DNA from: Frigidibacter sp037095735
GTDB lineage: Bacteria > Pseudomonadota > Alphaproteobacteria > Rhodobacterales > Rhodobacteraceae
DNA length: 64,000 nucleotides
Assembly: GCF_037095735.1 (NCBI RefSeq)
Contig: NZ_JBAWKD010000016.1
Location: 1 to 64,000 of the forward strand
Reading direction: 5' to 3'
Part shown: positions 25,243 through 36,595 of the stretch, piece after piece
How the letters are laid out: every line of letters begins with the position of its first letter
How positions within the stretch are numbered: the stretch's first letter is position 1
Program-made: the position numbers and the translations under genes
Notes under the pieces: model-generated
The model's input: the letters and a program-made list of their open reading frames with translations, nothing else
The model's database searches: none
What the model was told of the DNA's origin: nothing

Positions 25243-26388
25243 CTACCCGGCGGCGGCCATCACCGCGACAAGGTCAGGCACGCCCATCGGAACGGGGTTT
25301 CCCCGCATCGACGAGGACCCGAGCGCGGAGGCCGCGATCTCGGGCCTGCGGTCCGGGTCAAGGCCAAGGGCGGTCAGCCGGGGCAGCCCGGCCTTCGCAG
25401 CCCAGTCGGCGAGGGCCCCGGGGGCGGTTTCGGGGTCGCACCCAAGACCCGCGCCGATGATCTCGCAGACCTTGTCCAGCCGATTTGCCGCCTGCGATCC
25501 CCGCGGCGCCGACGCGCGGTTTGCAGACAGAACCGGGCCCAGCAGCACGCCGCAGATCGCGCCATGCGCGGCGCCGGTCACGCCGCCGATCGGGCCGGCC
25601 AGACCGTGCACCGCGCCAAGCCCGGCATTGGCCAGCGCGATCCCGCCCGAAAGGCTGACCCAGGCCATCGCATCGCGCGCCGCCGGGTCCTCGCCCTGCA
25701 TCAGCCGGGTCAGTGCCGCCAGCCCCTGCGCGATCGCGGGCAGGGTCAGCGCATCGGTAAAGGGCGTCGCGCGGGACGAGACATAGGGCTCGATCACCTG
25801 TGCCAGCGCGTCGAGGCCCGAGGCCAGCGTCACCCCGCGCGGGCAGCCGTCGGTCAGGCCCGGATCGACGATCGCCACCCGCGCCAGCATCCGGTCGTCC
25901 CGCAGGCTGACCTTGCGCCCATGCGCGGGCAGGCCGATCACCGCGTTCTTCGTGGCCTCGGCCCCGGTGCCGGCTGTCGTCGGCAGCGCGAGGAAGGGCA
26001 GGGGAGCCGCCGCCAAGGGCAGGCCGCGGCCGACGACCTCGAGATGGTCCATCGCGCCCCCCGGCGCCGGCACCAGCGCCGCCACCGCCTTGCCAAGGTC
26101 GAGCGCCGCGCCGCCGCCGATCGCCAGCACCCAGTCGGGGGCGAAGTCGCGAGCGGTGGTCACGGCGGCCTCGAGCATCGCGAGGTCGGGCTCGCCCGCG
26201 GCCGGAAGCGCCAGCACCGTGCAACCCGCCCCGCGCAGATCGGCCAGAAGCCAACCGGCCCGCGCCGGATCGGCACCATGCACGACAAGGCCGCGCGGCC
26301 CGAAGCCCGCGGCAAGCCCCGCGGCCTTCGCCGCCTCGCCGCGCCCGAAGAGGATCCGCGGCGGCAGGGAGAGGCCGAAGGGAGTCAT
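25243..26388 (-). CDS. Iron-containing alcohol dehydrogenase family protein
   Basis: 381 residues. GGGAALDLGKAVAAL at 91-105 binds NAD(P); TTAGTGAEATKNAV at 137-150 is the group III motif. Metal-ligand positions are Asp193, His261 (GAVHGLAGPIG) and His275 (GAAHGAICG), but the second usual ligand, His in GLDALxHxxE, is Gln197 here. It overlaps glpK by 4 bases and is the last gene of the glycerol operon. It might oxidise glycerol-derived or other short alcohols; maleylacetate reductases are also relatives. Not part of the described rhizobial glp operon. Confidence 0.8.
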   Translation of the reverse strand: MTPFGLSLPPRILFGRGEAAKAAGLAAGFGPRGLVVHGADPARAGWLLADLRGAGCTVLALPAAGEPDLAMLEAAVTTARDFAPDWVLAIGGGAALDLGKAVAALVPAPGGAMDHLEVVGRGLPLAAAPLPFLALPTTAGTGAEATKNAVIGLPAHGRKVSLRDDRMLARVAIVDPGLTDGCPRGVTLASGLDALAQVIEPYVSSRATPFTDALTLPAIAQGLAALTRLMQGEDPAARDAMAWVSLSGGIALANAGLGAVHGLAGPIGGVTGAAHGAICGVLLGPVLSANRASAPRGSQAANRLDKVCEIIGAGLGCDPETAPGALADWAAKAGLPRLTALGLDPDRRPEIAASALGSSSMRGNPVPMGVPDLVAVMAAAG

Positions 26389-27881
26389 ACCGACAGGGTC
26401 GCCTGCACAGCGCGTTGCCAGCGCGCGTATTTCTCGGCCCGCTCCGCCTCGGGCATCGCCGGCTCGAACCGCCGGTCGAGTGCCCATCCGGCGGCGAAGC
26501 CCTCGGGGCCCGGGTAGAGCCCGGCCTTCATCCCGGCAAGCCATGCCGCGCCGAGCGCCGTCGTCTCGGACACGCGCGGGCGGTCGACCGGGGCGCCGAT
26601 GATGTCCGACAGGAACTGCATCGTCCAGTCCGAGACGCTCATCCCGCCATCCACCCGCAGCACCGCCGCCTCGGCGCTGCCCGCGACGGCGGCCCAGTCG
26701 GCCTGCATCGCCTGCAACAGGTCGCGCGTCTGGTAGCCGACGCTTTCCAGCGCCGCGCGCGCGAATTCCGCCGGGCCCGAGTTGCGCGCCAGCCCGTAGA
26801 CCGCGCCGCGGCAGTCCGGGTTCCAGTAGGGCGCGCCAAGCCCGGTAAACGCGGGCACCAGCACCACGTTCTGCGCAGGGTCCGCGGCCTCGGCCAGCCG
26901 CTGCGTCTCGGGCGCGGCGCGGATCACCTTCAGCCCGTCGCGCAGCCATTGCACCACCGCGCCCGCGATGAAGATCGAGCCTTCCAGCGCATAGGTCACC
27001 TTCCCGTCGAGCCGGTAGGCGATGGTGCCCAGCAGCCGGTTGCGGCTGGTGACAAGCTGATGGCCGGTGTTCAACAGCGCAAAGCAGCCGGTGCCATAGG
27101 TCGACTTGACCATGCCGGGCCGGAAGCAGGCCTGCCCCAGCGTCGCCGCCTGCTGGTCGCCCGCGACGCCGAGGATCGGGATCGGGCGGCCGAAAAGGTC
27201 GGGGCGGGTCAGGCCGAAAAGGTCGGCGCAGTCGCGCACTTCGGGCAGCATCGCCATCGGCACGCCCATCAGCGCGCAGATCTCGGCGTCCCAACGCCCC
27301 TCGCGGATGTTGTAGAGCATGGTGCGCGCGGCATTGGTCGCGTCGGTCACATGCGCGCGGCCGTCGGTCAGCCGCCAGATCAGGTAGCTGTCGACGGTGC
27401 CGAGGGCCAGCTTGCCGGCCTCGGCCCGCGCCCGTGCGCCTTCGACGCTGTCGAGGATCCATTTGACCTTCGTGGCCGAGAAATAGGGGTCGAGCAGCAG
27501 GCCCGTGCGCTCGGTCACCATCGGCTCGTGGCCATCGGCGCGCAGTGCGGCGCAGGTGGCGGCGGTGCGGCGGTCCTGCCAGACGATGGCGTTGTGGATC
27601 GGGCGGCCGGTCTCGCGGTCCCAGACCACGACCGTCTCGCGCTGGTTGGTGATGCCGATCCCGGCGATGTCGGCGGGCGCGCAGCCGGCCTTCTCGATCG
27701 CGGCGCGGGTCGTGGCCGCGGTGGTGGCCCAGAGGTCGTCGGGGTCATGCTCGACCCAGCCCGAGGCCGGATAGTGCTGGGGAAACTCCTCCTGCGCCTG
27801 CGCCACGACCCTCATCGTCTCGTCGAAGAGGATCGCGCGGGTCGAGGTCGTTCCCTGGTCGATGGCAAGGATGTGGCGCAT
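26385..27881 (-). CDS. glpK: Glycerol kinase
   Basis: 498 residues, the usual FGGY-kinase length. It phosphorylates glycerol to sn-glycerol 3-phosphate. N-terminal phosphate loop AIDQGTTSTRAI near 5-16, glycerol-contact WVEHDPDDLW, GITNQRET, HNAIVWQDRRT, and C-terminal GGMSVSDWTMQFLSD with the catalytic-domain motif GAAWLAG. It lies directly after the glycerol ABC genes, 66 bases after glpV, with a strong hairpin in the gap. Confidence 0.95.
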   Translation of the reverse strand: MRHILAIDQGTTSTRAILFDETMRVVAQAQEEFPQHYPASGWVEHDPDDLWATTAATTRAAIEKAGCAPADIAGIGITNQRETVVVWDRETGRPIHNAIVWQDRRTAATCAALRADGHEPMVTERTGLLLDPYFSATKVKWILDSVEGARARAEAGKLALGTVDSYLIWRLTDGRAHVTDATNAARTMLYNIREGRWDAEICALMGVPMAMLPEVRDCADLFGLTRPDLFGRPIPILGVAGDQQAATLGQACFRPGMVKSTYGTGCFALLNTGHQLVTSRNRLLGTIAYRLDGKVTYALEGSIFIAGAVVQWLRDGLKVIRAAPETQRLAEAADPAQNVVLVPAFTGLGAPYWNPDCRGAVYGLARNSGPAEFARAALESVGYQTRDLLQAMQADWAAVAGSAEAAVLRVDGGMSVSDWTMQFLSDIIGAPVDRPRVSETTALGAAWLAGMKAGLYPGPEGFAAGWALDRRFEPAMPEAERAEKYARWQRAVQATLSV

Positions 27882-27901
27882 GGATCTGTCCGAAAGGGCG
27901 G

Positions 27902-27931
27902 TCCGGGGGCGGCTGTCACACCGCCCCCGGA
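27902..27931 (-). terminator. Hairpin between glpV and glpK
   Basis: TCCGGGGGCGG (27902-27912) pairs perfectly with CCGCCCCCGGA (27921-27931), 11-bp stem and 8-base loop CTGTCACA. No T-run follows in the direction of transcription. It is likely an mRNA-stabilising or attenuating structure that favours binding-protein expression over the kinase. Confidence 0.6.
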
Positions 27932-27947
27932 AGTCTTCAGCGAAGGG

Positions 27948-29669
27948 TCACTTCCACGAGGCGATCAGCTCGTCATAGCTGACGGTCTGCGGCTTTTCCT
28001 TCTCGTCCGCGACCTTCAGCTGCGGGGCGAGGCTGCCATGCTCGGCGGAATACTTGTTCCACCATTCCAGATCGTGCTCCTCGGCCATCTTCGGACCGAT
28101 GTCGCCCTGGATGCCGGCGCGTTCGAGCCGTTCCAGCACCTTCTCCTGCTCGGCGCACAGGCTGTCCATCGCCCCCTGCGCGGTCTTCGCGCCCGAGGCC
28201 GCGTCGCCGATCGCCTGCCACCACAGCTGCGCGAGCTTCGGATAGTCCGGCACGTTGGTGCCGGTCGGCGTCCACTGCACGCGGGCGGGCGAGCGGTAGA
28301 ACTCGATCAGCCCGCCCAGCTCCGGCGCGCGCTTGGTGAAGCTGTCGTGCTGCAGGGTGGACTCGCGGATGAAGGTCAGGCCGACGTGGCTTTTCTTCAC
28401 GTCGACGGTCTTCGAGGTGACGAACTGCGCGTAAAGCCAGGCGGCCTTGGCGCGGTCGTCGGGGGTGGACTTCATCAGCGTCCAGGACCCTGCGTCCTGG
28501 TAGCCCAGCTTCATGCCGTCCTTCCAGTAGACGCCATGCGGGCTGGGGGCCATGCGCCATTTCGGCGTGTTGTCGGCATTCACCACCGGCAGACCGGGCT
28601 TCACCATGTCGGCGGTGAAGGCGGTGTACCAGAAGATCTGCTGGGCGATCTCGCCCTGCGCCGGAACGGGCCCGGACTCGCCGAAGGTCATGCCCTGCGC
28701 TGCAGGGGGCGCGTATTTCGACATCCAGTCGAGGTACTTCTGGATCGAATAGACCGCCGCCGGCCCGTTGGTGTCGCCGCCGCGCGCCACGCAGGAGCCG
28801 ACCGGGCGCGAATTCTCGTCGACGCGGATCCCCCATTCGTCGACCGGGATCCCGTTCGGGATGCCCTTGTCGCCGTTCCCGGCCATCGACAGCCAGGCAT
28901 CGGTGAACCGCCAGCCAAGCGAGGGGTCCTTCTTGCCATAGTCCATATGGCCATAGACCTTCTTGCCGTCGATCTCGCGGCCGGTGAAGAACTCAGCGAT
29001 GTCCTCGTAGGCCGACCAGTTGACCGGCACGCCCAGATCGTAGCCGTACTTGGCCTTGAAATCGGCCATGATCTTGGGATCGGTGAACCAGTCGTAGCGG
29101 AACCAGTAGAGGTTCGCGAACTGCTGGTCGGGCAGCTGGTAGAGGTTGCCGTCCGGCGCGGTGGTGAAGGACTTGCCGATGAAGTCGTCGATGTCGAGGT
29201 TGGGGTTGGTGACGTCCTTGCCGGTGTTGGCCATCCAGTCCGTCAGGCTGCGCGCCTGCTGGTAGCGCCAGTGGGTGCCGATCAGGTCGCTGTCGTTGAT
29301 ATAGGCGTCATAGATGTTCTCGCCCGACTGCATCTGGGTCTGCAGCTTCTCGACGACGTCGCCCTCGCCGATCAGGTCGTGGGTCAGCTTGATCCCGGTG
29401 ATGTCGCTGAAGGCCTTGGCCAGCACCTTGGATTCGTATTCGTGGGTGGTGATCGTCTCGGACACCACCTTGATGTCCATCCCGGCGAAGGGCTTGGCGG
29501 CGTCGATGAACCACTGCATCTCGGCTTCCTGGTCGGCGCGGCTCAGCGTCGACAGGTCTCCGATCTCGGTATCGAGGAAGCTTTTCGCCGCCTCCATGTC
29601 CGCCCAGGCCGGCAGGCCCGTCACCATCAGCGCGAGCGCCATGGCGGTTGCGGTGCGATGCTGTCTCAT
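27948..29669 (-). CDS. glpV: Glycerol ABC transporter, substrate-binding protein
   Basis: 573 residues, long for a binding protein but normal for the GlpV family. Signal peptide 1-23 (ending AWA). Mature N-terminus with DLSTLSRADQEAEMQWFIDAAKPF, an ABC sugar-type family 1 fold (THEYESKVLAKAFSDITG, WSAYEDIAEFFTG), and a distinctive C-terminus with QGDIGPKMAEEHDLEWW. The assignment rests on the gene order glpD-S-T-P-Q-U-V described for Rhizobium leguminosarum glycerol uptake, followed here by glpK. Confidence 0.9.
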   Translation of the reverse strand: MRQHRTATAMALALMVTGLPAWADMEAAKSFLDTEIGDLSTLSRADQEAEMQWFIDAAKPFAGMDIKVVSETITTHEYESKVLAKAFSDITGIKLTHDLIGEGDVVEKLQTQMQSGENIYDAYINDSDLIGTHWRYQQARSLTDWMANTGKDVTNPNLDIDDFIGKSFTTAPDGNLYQLPDQQFANLYWFRYDWFTDPKIMADFKAKYGYDLGVPVNWSAYEDIAEFFTGREIDGKKVYGHMDYGKKDPSLGWRFTDAWLSMAGNGDKGIPNGIPVDEWGIRVDENSRPVGSCVARGGDTNGPAAVYSIQKYLDWMSKYAPPAAQGMTFGESGPVPAQGEIAQQIFWYTAFTADMVKPGLPVVNADNTPKWRMAPSPHGVYWKDGMKLGYQDAGSWTLMKSTPDDRAKAAWLYAQFVTSKTVDVKKSHVGLTFIRESTLQHDSFTKRAPELGGLIEFYRSPARVQWTPTGTNVPDYPKLAQLWWQAIGDAASGAKTAQGAMDSLCAEQEKVLERLERAGIQGDIGPKMAEEHDLEWWNKYSAEHGSLAPQLKVADEKEKPQTVSYDELIASWK

Positions 29670-29710
29670 ATGTCTCCTCCCTGAGAACTGTTACAGCGCG
29701 AAAATCCCGG

Positions 29711-29983
29711 TCACACCCAGCGGAACACCGCCGCGACATAGACCAGGCAGAGCACCAGCGCGCCCCAAAGGGGCGGGCCGGCAAGGGCAAGCCATCCGAT
29801 GCACAGGAAGGCAGAGCCCAGCAGTGAGATGAACAGGCGGTCGCCGCGCGTGGTCTCGATGCGCAGCACGCCGCGGCGCGGCGTCTCGGGCCAGCGGATC
29901 GCGAGCACGGTGAAGATCACCAGAAGCGCGGCGATCGTCGCGAAAAACAGTGCCGTCGGCAGGGTCCAAGCCATCCAGGCCAT
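29711..29983 (-). CDS. glpU: Small membrane protein of the glycerol ABC operon (DUF2160 type)
   Basis: 90 residues with two to three hydrophobic segments (LPTALFFATIAALLVIFTVLA; LFISLLGSAFLCIGWLALAG; ALVLCLVYVAAVF). WPETPRRGVLRIETTRGDRLF is the loop typical of this family. It is encoded between the permease glpQ and the binding protein glpV, as in rhizobia. Its function is unknown. Confidence 0.85.
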   Translation of the reverse strand: MAWMAWTLPTALFFATIAALLVIFTVLAIRWPETPRRGVLRIETTRGDRLFISLLGSAFLCIGWLALAGPPLWGALVLCLVYVAAVFRWV

Positions 29984-29995
29984 GTCGGTGCCTCC

Positions 29996-31670
<1,675 letters not shown>

Positions 31671-31671
<1 letters not shown>

Positions 31672-32762
31672 CAGGCCGCCTCCCCCGCGGCCGCGAGCGG
31701 CGACACGCGCCAGTCGTCGGCATAGACATTGATCCGGTCGGGGCGCAGCGCCAGCCGGTCGGCGCCGGCATCGATCGGCTGGCCCTCGGGCAGGATCGCG
31801 TTGACGGGCCGGCCCATCACCTCGCCCCGCACGATGCGGTGGCGGCCCACGTCCTCGACCCGACGGATCGCGAAGGGCAGCGGCCCCTCGCGGCCGGGGC
31901 GGCAGAACTCGGGCCGGATGCCGATCTGCGCACGGCCCGCAACGGTGGGATAGGCGGCGCCCAGCGGCACCTCGGCCCCGCCGACCCGCGCGGCATGGCC
32001 CGCGACCTCTGCGTCGAACAGGTTCATCCCCGGCGAGCCGATGAAATAGCCCACGAAGGTATGGGCGGGCGTGTCGAACAGTTCCTGCGGGGTGCCCATC
32101 TGCACGACGCGGCCGTCATACATCACCACCACCTTGTCGGCGAAGGTCAGCGCCTCGGTCTGGTCATGGGTGACGTAGATCATCGTGTGGCCGAACTGGC
32201 GGTGCAGCTGCTTCAGCTGGGTGCGCAGCTCCCATTTCATATGCGGGTCGATGACGGTCAGCGGCTCGTCGAAGAGGATCGCGTTGACGTCCTCGCGCAC
32301 CATGCCGCGGCCAAGGCTGATCTTCTGCTTGGCATCGGCGTTGAGCCCGCGCGCCTTGCGGCCAAGCTCGGACTCCATCCCGATCATCTGCGCGATCTGC
32401 GCCACCCGATCGCGGATATAGCCCGCGTCCATGCCGCGGTTCTTCAGCGGGAAGGCGAGGTTCTCGCGCACCGTCATCGTGTCGTAGACGACCGGAAACT
32501 GGAACACCTGCGCGATGTTGCGCGCCGCGGTCGGCGCATCTGTCACGTCGGTCTCGCCGAACAGCACCCGGCCCTGACTGGGCCGCAGAAGCCCCGAGAT
32601 GATGTTGAGAAGCGTGGTCTTGCCGCAGCCCGACGAGCCCAGCAGCGCATAGGCGCCGCCGTCCTGCCAGACATGGTCCATCTCCTTCAGCGCGAAATCC
32701 CCCGGTCCCTGCGGGTTCGGCAGGTAGCTGTGCGCGAGGTTCGAAAGCGTGATCCTGGCCAT
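31671..32762 (-). CDS. glpT: Glycerol ABC transporter, ATP-binding protein
   Basis: 363 residues. Walker A GSSGCGKTT near 38-46, Q-loop in AQVFQFPVVYDTMTV, Walker B ILFDEPLTVIDPH, switch VTHDQTEAL; C-terminal regulatory domain with IGIRPEF and LRPDRINVY. The signature region is KQKISLGRGMV instead of LSGGQ, a feature of this family member. It works with GlpS as an asymmetric ATPase pair. It is not the GlpT glycerol-3-phosphate antiporter of enteric bacteria, which shares the name. Confidence 0.9.
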
Positions 32763-32771
32763 GGTTCCCCC

Positions 32772-33860
32772 TCAGGCCGCGGCGGCATAGGCCGCGGGAG
32801 CGGCCAGCGCACCCGAGGCGTCGAACAGGTAGACATGCGCGGGCTGAAGCCAGACCGTCACCGCCGATCCCGGCGCAAGCGCCTGCACCCCGTGCACGAG
32901 GCCCACCCAGCGCTCGGCGCCGTGGTCAAGATGCAGGAAGGTCTCCGACCCCGTCACCTCGGTCACCGCCAGCCGGCAGTCGAGCGGCAGCGCCCCCGGC
33001 CCCTGCGGCGCCAGCGCCAGGTGGTTGGCGCGGAACCCCGCGCGGTAGCGCCCGTCTGGCAGGCCGGACAGCGCGCCCGCGGCCGCGGCCTGCGCGCGTC
33101 CCCCGAAATCGAGCGTTCCGCCTGCCTTGGTCACGTCGATGAAGTTCATCGGTGGGTCCGAGAAGACCCGTGCCGTCACCGCGTCGGCGGGGCGGCGATA
33201 GACCTCGGGCGTCGGGCCGAACTGCGTCACCCGGCCTTCCCAGAGCGTCGCGGTATTGCCGCCCAGCAGCAGCGCCTCTTCCGGCTCGGTCGTGGCATAG
33301 ACGAAGATCGCGCCGGCGGCCTCGAAGATCCGCGGGATCTCGGCGCGCAGTTCTTCGCGCAGCTTGTAGTCGAGGTTCGCCAGAGGCTCGTCCAGCAGCA
33401 CCAGACCCGCGCCCTTCACCAGCGCCCGCGCCAGTGCGCAGCGCTGCTGCTGCCCCCCCGACAGCTCCAGCGGCTTGCGCGTCAGCATCGGCGTCAGCTT
33501 CAGCATCTCGGCCGTCTCGCGCACCGCGCGGTCGATCTCGGCCTTCGAGCGGCCCATCAGCCGCAGCGGCGAGGCGATGTTGTCGTAGACTGACATCGCC
33601 GGGTAGTTGATGAACTGCTGATAGACCATTGCCACGCGCCGGTCCTGCACCCGCATGCCGGTGACGTCCTGCCCGTCCCACAGGATGCGCCCGCTGCTGG
33701 GCAGGTCGAGCCCCGCCATCAGCCGCATCAGCGAGGTCTTCCCCGCCAGCGTCGGGCCAAGAAGCACGTTCATCGTGCCCTTCTCGAGCCTCAGGTCCGT
33801 CGGGTGGATCAGCATCCGCCCCCCGGCCTGTCGCGACACAGCGTTCAGTTCAAGTGCCAT
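32772..33860 (-). CDS. glpS: Glycerol ABC transporter, ATP-binding protein
   Basis: 362 residues. Walker A is the atypical GPTLAGKTS at 35-43 (no SGCGK), a recognisable family trait. Signature LSGGQQQRCALARAL, Walker B VLLDEPLANLD, and a switch region ATTEPEEAL where His of the H-loop is replaced. With GlpT's weak signature this suggests one canonical and one degenerate ATP site in the heterodimer. It lies 9 bases downstream of glpD. Confidence 0.9.
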   Translation of the reverse strand: MALELNAVSRQAGGRMLIHPTDLRLEKGTMNVLLGPTLAGKTSLMRLMAGLDLPSSGRILWDGQDVTGMRVQDRRVAMVYQQFINYPAMSVYDNIASPLRLMGRSKAEIDRAVRETAEMLKLTPMLTRKPLELSGGQQQRCALARALVKGAGLVLLDEPLANLDYKLREELRAEIPRIFEAAGAIFVYATTEPEEALLLGGNTATLWEGRVTQFGPTPEVYRRPADAVTARVFSDPPMNFIDVTKAGGTLDFGGRAQAAAAGALSGLPDGRYRAGFRANHLALAPQGPGALPLDCRLAVTEVTGSETFLHLDHGAERWVGLVHGVQALAPGSAVTVWLQPAHVYLFDASGALAAPAAYAAAA

Positions 33861-33869
33861 CCGTCCTCC

Positions 33870-35477
33870 TCACTGCGCCGCGGCGGCGGGCGCGGCCGCC
33901 GCGGGCGGCATGCCCTGCGCGGCCATCCAGTCGCCGATCGCCGCGATCTCGTCGGCGCTCAGGCGCAGCCCCAGTTTCGAGCGGCGCCAGACCACGTCCT
34001 CGGCGCTCAGCGCCCATTCGCGGGTGACCAGCCAGCGCAACTCGGCCTCGGTCAGGGTCGCGCCGAAGCTGCGGCCCAGATCGGCCTCTGTCATGGCCGG
34101 GCCCAGAACCTCGCGCGCCTCGGTGCCATAGGCGCGCACGAGGCGCGCGGCCCAGGTTTCCGTCAGGAACGGGTAGTCGCGCATCAGCCAGCGGATCTGG
34201 TCCGCGACCCCGTTCACCGGGAAATCGCCGCCCGGCAGCGCCACGCCCGCCGTCCAGGCCCCGCGCGCCGCCGGCAGGACGGGGGCGAGCTTTTCCAGCG
34301 CCGCCTCGGCCAGCCGCCGGTAGGTGGTGATCTTGCCGCCGAAGACATTGAGCAGCGCCGGCCCCGCGGTATCGAGCGAAAGCACATAGTCGCGCGTCGC
34401 CGCCGTCGCCGACTTCGCCCCGTCATTGTAGAGCGGGCGGACCCCGGAATAGGTCCAGACGATGTCCCCGCGCGTCACCGGCCGTTCGAAATACTGCGAG
34501 GCGAAGCGGCAGAGATAGTCCTGTTCGGCCTCGGTGCAGCGTGCCTCGGACGGGTCGCCCACATGGTCGCGGTCGGTGGTGCCGATCAGGGTGAAGTCCT
34601 GCTCGTAGGGGATCGCGAAGATGATCCGCCCGTCCTCGCCTTGGAAGAAGTAGCAGCGGTCATGCGGGTAAAGCCGGCGGGTGACGATATGGCTGCCGCG
34701 CACCAGCCGCACGCCCTCGCGCGAGCGGATGTGCAGGATGTCTGCGATCACCTGCCCGACCCATGGCCCGCCGGCATTGACCAGCGCCCGCGCCTCGTGC
34801 GTCTGGCGCTGCCCGTCGGCTTCAGTCTCGATCCGCCACATATCGCCCGCGCGCTCGGCCCGGACGACGCGGGTGCGGGTCAGGATCCGCGCGCCGCGCG
34901 CCGCGGCATCGCGGGCGTTCAGCACCACCAGCCGCGCGTCGTCGACCCAGCAGTCGGAATATTCATAGGCGGTCTTGAAGCGCGCCTGCAGCGGCAGCCG
35001 GGCCGGGTCATGGTCGAAATCCAGCGTCCGGGCCCCCGGCAGGATCTTCCGCCCGCCGAGCGAGTCATAGAGGAACAGTCCCGTGCGGATCAGCCAGCCG
35101 GGCCTGCGCCCGCGCATCCAGGGCATCACCAGCGACAGCAGCCGCGAGGTCGGCGTCTCGCCCTCGAACCGCATGTCGCGGTGATAGGGCACCACGAAGC
35201 GCAGCGGCCAGCTGATGTGCGGCATGGCGCGCAGCAGCGTCTCGCGCTCGTGCAGCGCCTCGCGCACCAAGCGGAACTCGAAATACTCGAGATAGCGCAG
35301 CCCGCCGTGGAAAAGCTTGGTCGAGGCCGACGAGGTCGCCTGCGCCAGGTCGCCCATCTCGGCCAGCGTCACGCTCAGGCCCCGGCCGGCGGCGTCGCGG
35401 GCGATGCCGCAGCCGTTGATCCCGCCGCCGATGATGAAGAGATCGACCGGCGAGCCGCCGGTCTGTGCGCTGGTCAC
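33870..35477 (-). CDS. glpD: Glycerol-3-phosphate dehydrogenase, FAD-dependent
   Basis: 535 residues. It oxidises sn-glycerol 3-phosphate to dihydroxyacetone phosphate and passes electrons to quinone at the inner membrane. FAD fingerprint FIIGGGINGCGIARDAAGRG near 14-33, then STKLFHGGLRYLEYFEFRLV and the GVRPLYNDG motif, plus the C-terminal domain from about 390. The C-terminus ends in an Ala/Pro-rich tail. Start is GTG at 35477 with GGAGG upstream. First gene of the glycerol operon, divergent from glpR. Confidence 0.95.
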   Translation of the reverse strand: MTSAQTGGSPVDLFIIGGGINGCGIARDAAGRGLSVTLAEMGDLAQATSSASTKLFHGGLRYLEYFEFRLVREALHERETLLRAMPHISWPLRFVVPYHRDMRFEGETPTSRLLSLVMPWMRGRRPGWLIRTGLFLYDSLGGRKILPGARTLDFDHDPARLPLQARFKTAYEYSDCWVDDARLVVLNARDAAARGARILTRTRVVRAERAGDMWRIETEADGQRQTHEARALVNAGGPWVGQVIADILHIRSREGVRLVRGSHIVTRRLYPHDRCYFFQGEDGRIIFAIPYEQDFTLIGTTDRDHVGDPSEARCTEAEQDYLCRFASQYFERPVTRGDIVWTYSGVRPLYNDGAKSATAATRDYVLSLDTAGPALLNVFGGKITTYRRLAEAALEKLAPVLPAARGAWTAGVALPGGDFPVNGVADQIRWLMRDYPFLTETWAARLVRAYGTEAREVLGPAMTEADLGRSFGATLTEAELRWLVTREWALSAEDVVWRRSKLGLRLSADEIAAIGDWMAAQGMPPAAAAPAAAAQ

Positions 35478-35573
35478 GATGGCCTCCCTTCCGCCGAACC
35501 GCCCTCAGATAGACGCGCGGCCCACGCGATTGTCAAAGGATTTGTTTTCGGTTTTGCGCGTTTTGTGTTTAAA

Positions 35574-35702
35574 GCGAACATTCCCTGAGGTAAGTCTTGC
35601 CGCAGGGACCGGTGCCGCAGCGTCAGAACCGGGGCTTTTCCGCAGTGCGGCGCGATTTCGTGACGCAGGGCTGCGGGTGCGGTAACGACGCGGTGATGTT
35701 CG
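35574..35702. promoter_or_regulatory. Candidate GlpR half-sites in glpD-glpR intergenic region
   Basis: GCGAACAT at 35574-35581 and ATGTTCG at 35696-35702 are inverted copies of the enteric GlpR half-site ATGTTCG. T-rich TTTTCGGTTTTGCGCGTTTT at 35545-35564 resembles TTTCG-type DeoR repeats. All lie between the divergent glpD and glpR starts, so GlpR probably represses both directions until glycerol 3-phosphate builds up. Confidence 0.45.
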
Positions 35703-35735
35703 ATTCTTTTCGCATTGACCCAAGGGAGACGACGG

Positions 35736-36518
35736 GTGGCACTCAGCTTTCGGCAGACCGAGATCCTCGACATCGCGCGCAGCGAGGGCCGCGTCGCGGT
35801 CGAGGCACTGGCCGAGCGTTTCGGCGTCACCCTGCAGACGATCCGGCGCGACCTGACCGATCTTGCCGATGCGGGGCTGCTCGACCGGGTGCATGGCGGC
35901 GCGGTGGTGCGCAGCGGCGTGTCGAACTTTGGCTATGACGAGCGGCGCCGGATGAACGAGCAGGCCAAGACCGCGATCGGCCGGCTCTGCGCGCAGGCGA
36001 TCCCGGACAACTCGTCGATGATCCTGAACCTCGGCACCACGACCGAGGCCGTCGCGCGCGAGCTTCTGAACCATCGCAACATCACGGTGGTGACCAACAA
36101 CATCAACGTGGCGAACATCCTGATGGCCAACGACAGCTGCGACATCATGGTGGCGGGCGGCGGGCTGCGGCGGTCGGACGGCGGCTTGGTGGGCGAGCTG
36201 ACGGCCGACTTCATCCGCCAGTTCAAAGTCGATTACGCGGTGATCGGCGCCTCGGCGCTGGACCATGACGGCGATCTTCTGGACTTCGACCTGCCCGAGG
36301 TCCGCGTCTCGCGCACGATCATCCGGCAGGCGCGGACGAGCTTCCTCGTGACCGACATCTCGAAGCTGGAACGCTCGGCGCCGGTGCGGTTGTGTTCGCT
36401 GTCAGAGATCGACGCGGTCTTCATCGACCGCGCGCTGCCCGATCCGCTGGGCAAGCTCTGCGACGACTGGGGCACGGTTGTCCATGTCGCGGGCGGCGGA
36501 CCGATCCCGCAGAGGTGA
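35736..36518 (+). CDS. glpR: DeoR-family repressor of the glycerol regulon
   Basis: 260 residues from the GTG at 35736 (GGGAG seven bases upstream; a TTG at 35715 is weaker). N-terminal DeoR winged helix: FRQTEILDIARSEGRVAVEALAERFGVTLQTIRRDLTDL, in order. C-terminal sugar-phosphate sensing domain with ILNLGTTTEAVARELL and DYAVIGASALDHDGDLLDFDLPEVRV. Divergent from glpD, as in many alphaproteobacteria. Confidence 0.9.
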   Translation: MALSFRQTEILDIARSEGRVAVEALAERFGVTLQTIRRDLTDLADAGLLDRVHGGAVVRSGVSNFGYDERRRMNEQAKTAIGRLCAQAIPDNSSMILNLGTTTEAVARELLNHRNITVVTNNINVANILMANDSCDIMVAGGGLRRSDGGLVGELTADFIRQFKVDYAVIGASALDHDGDLLDFDLPEVRVSRTIIRQARTSFLVTDISKLERSAPVRLCSLSEIDAVFIDRALPDPLGKLCDDWGTVVHVAGGGPIPQR

Positions 36519-36595
36519 CCCGGCCGCTGCGGGTGATGGCGACCCAATGGCGACGCGGCCCGCGCTTCCGGCCGCGTCACAGGGCGCTCCCTCGG

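Noticed and set aside
26415..29684. Plus-strand open frame of 1089 codons
   Set aside because: It is exactly antisense to glpK and glpV in the GC-rich third-position frame, is Arg/His/Ala-rich, and has no family motif. A shadow frame.
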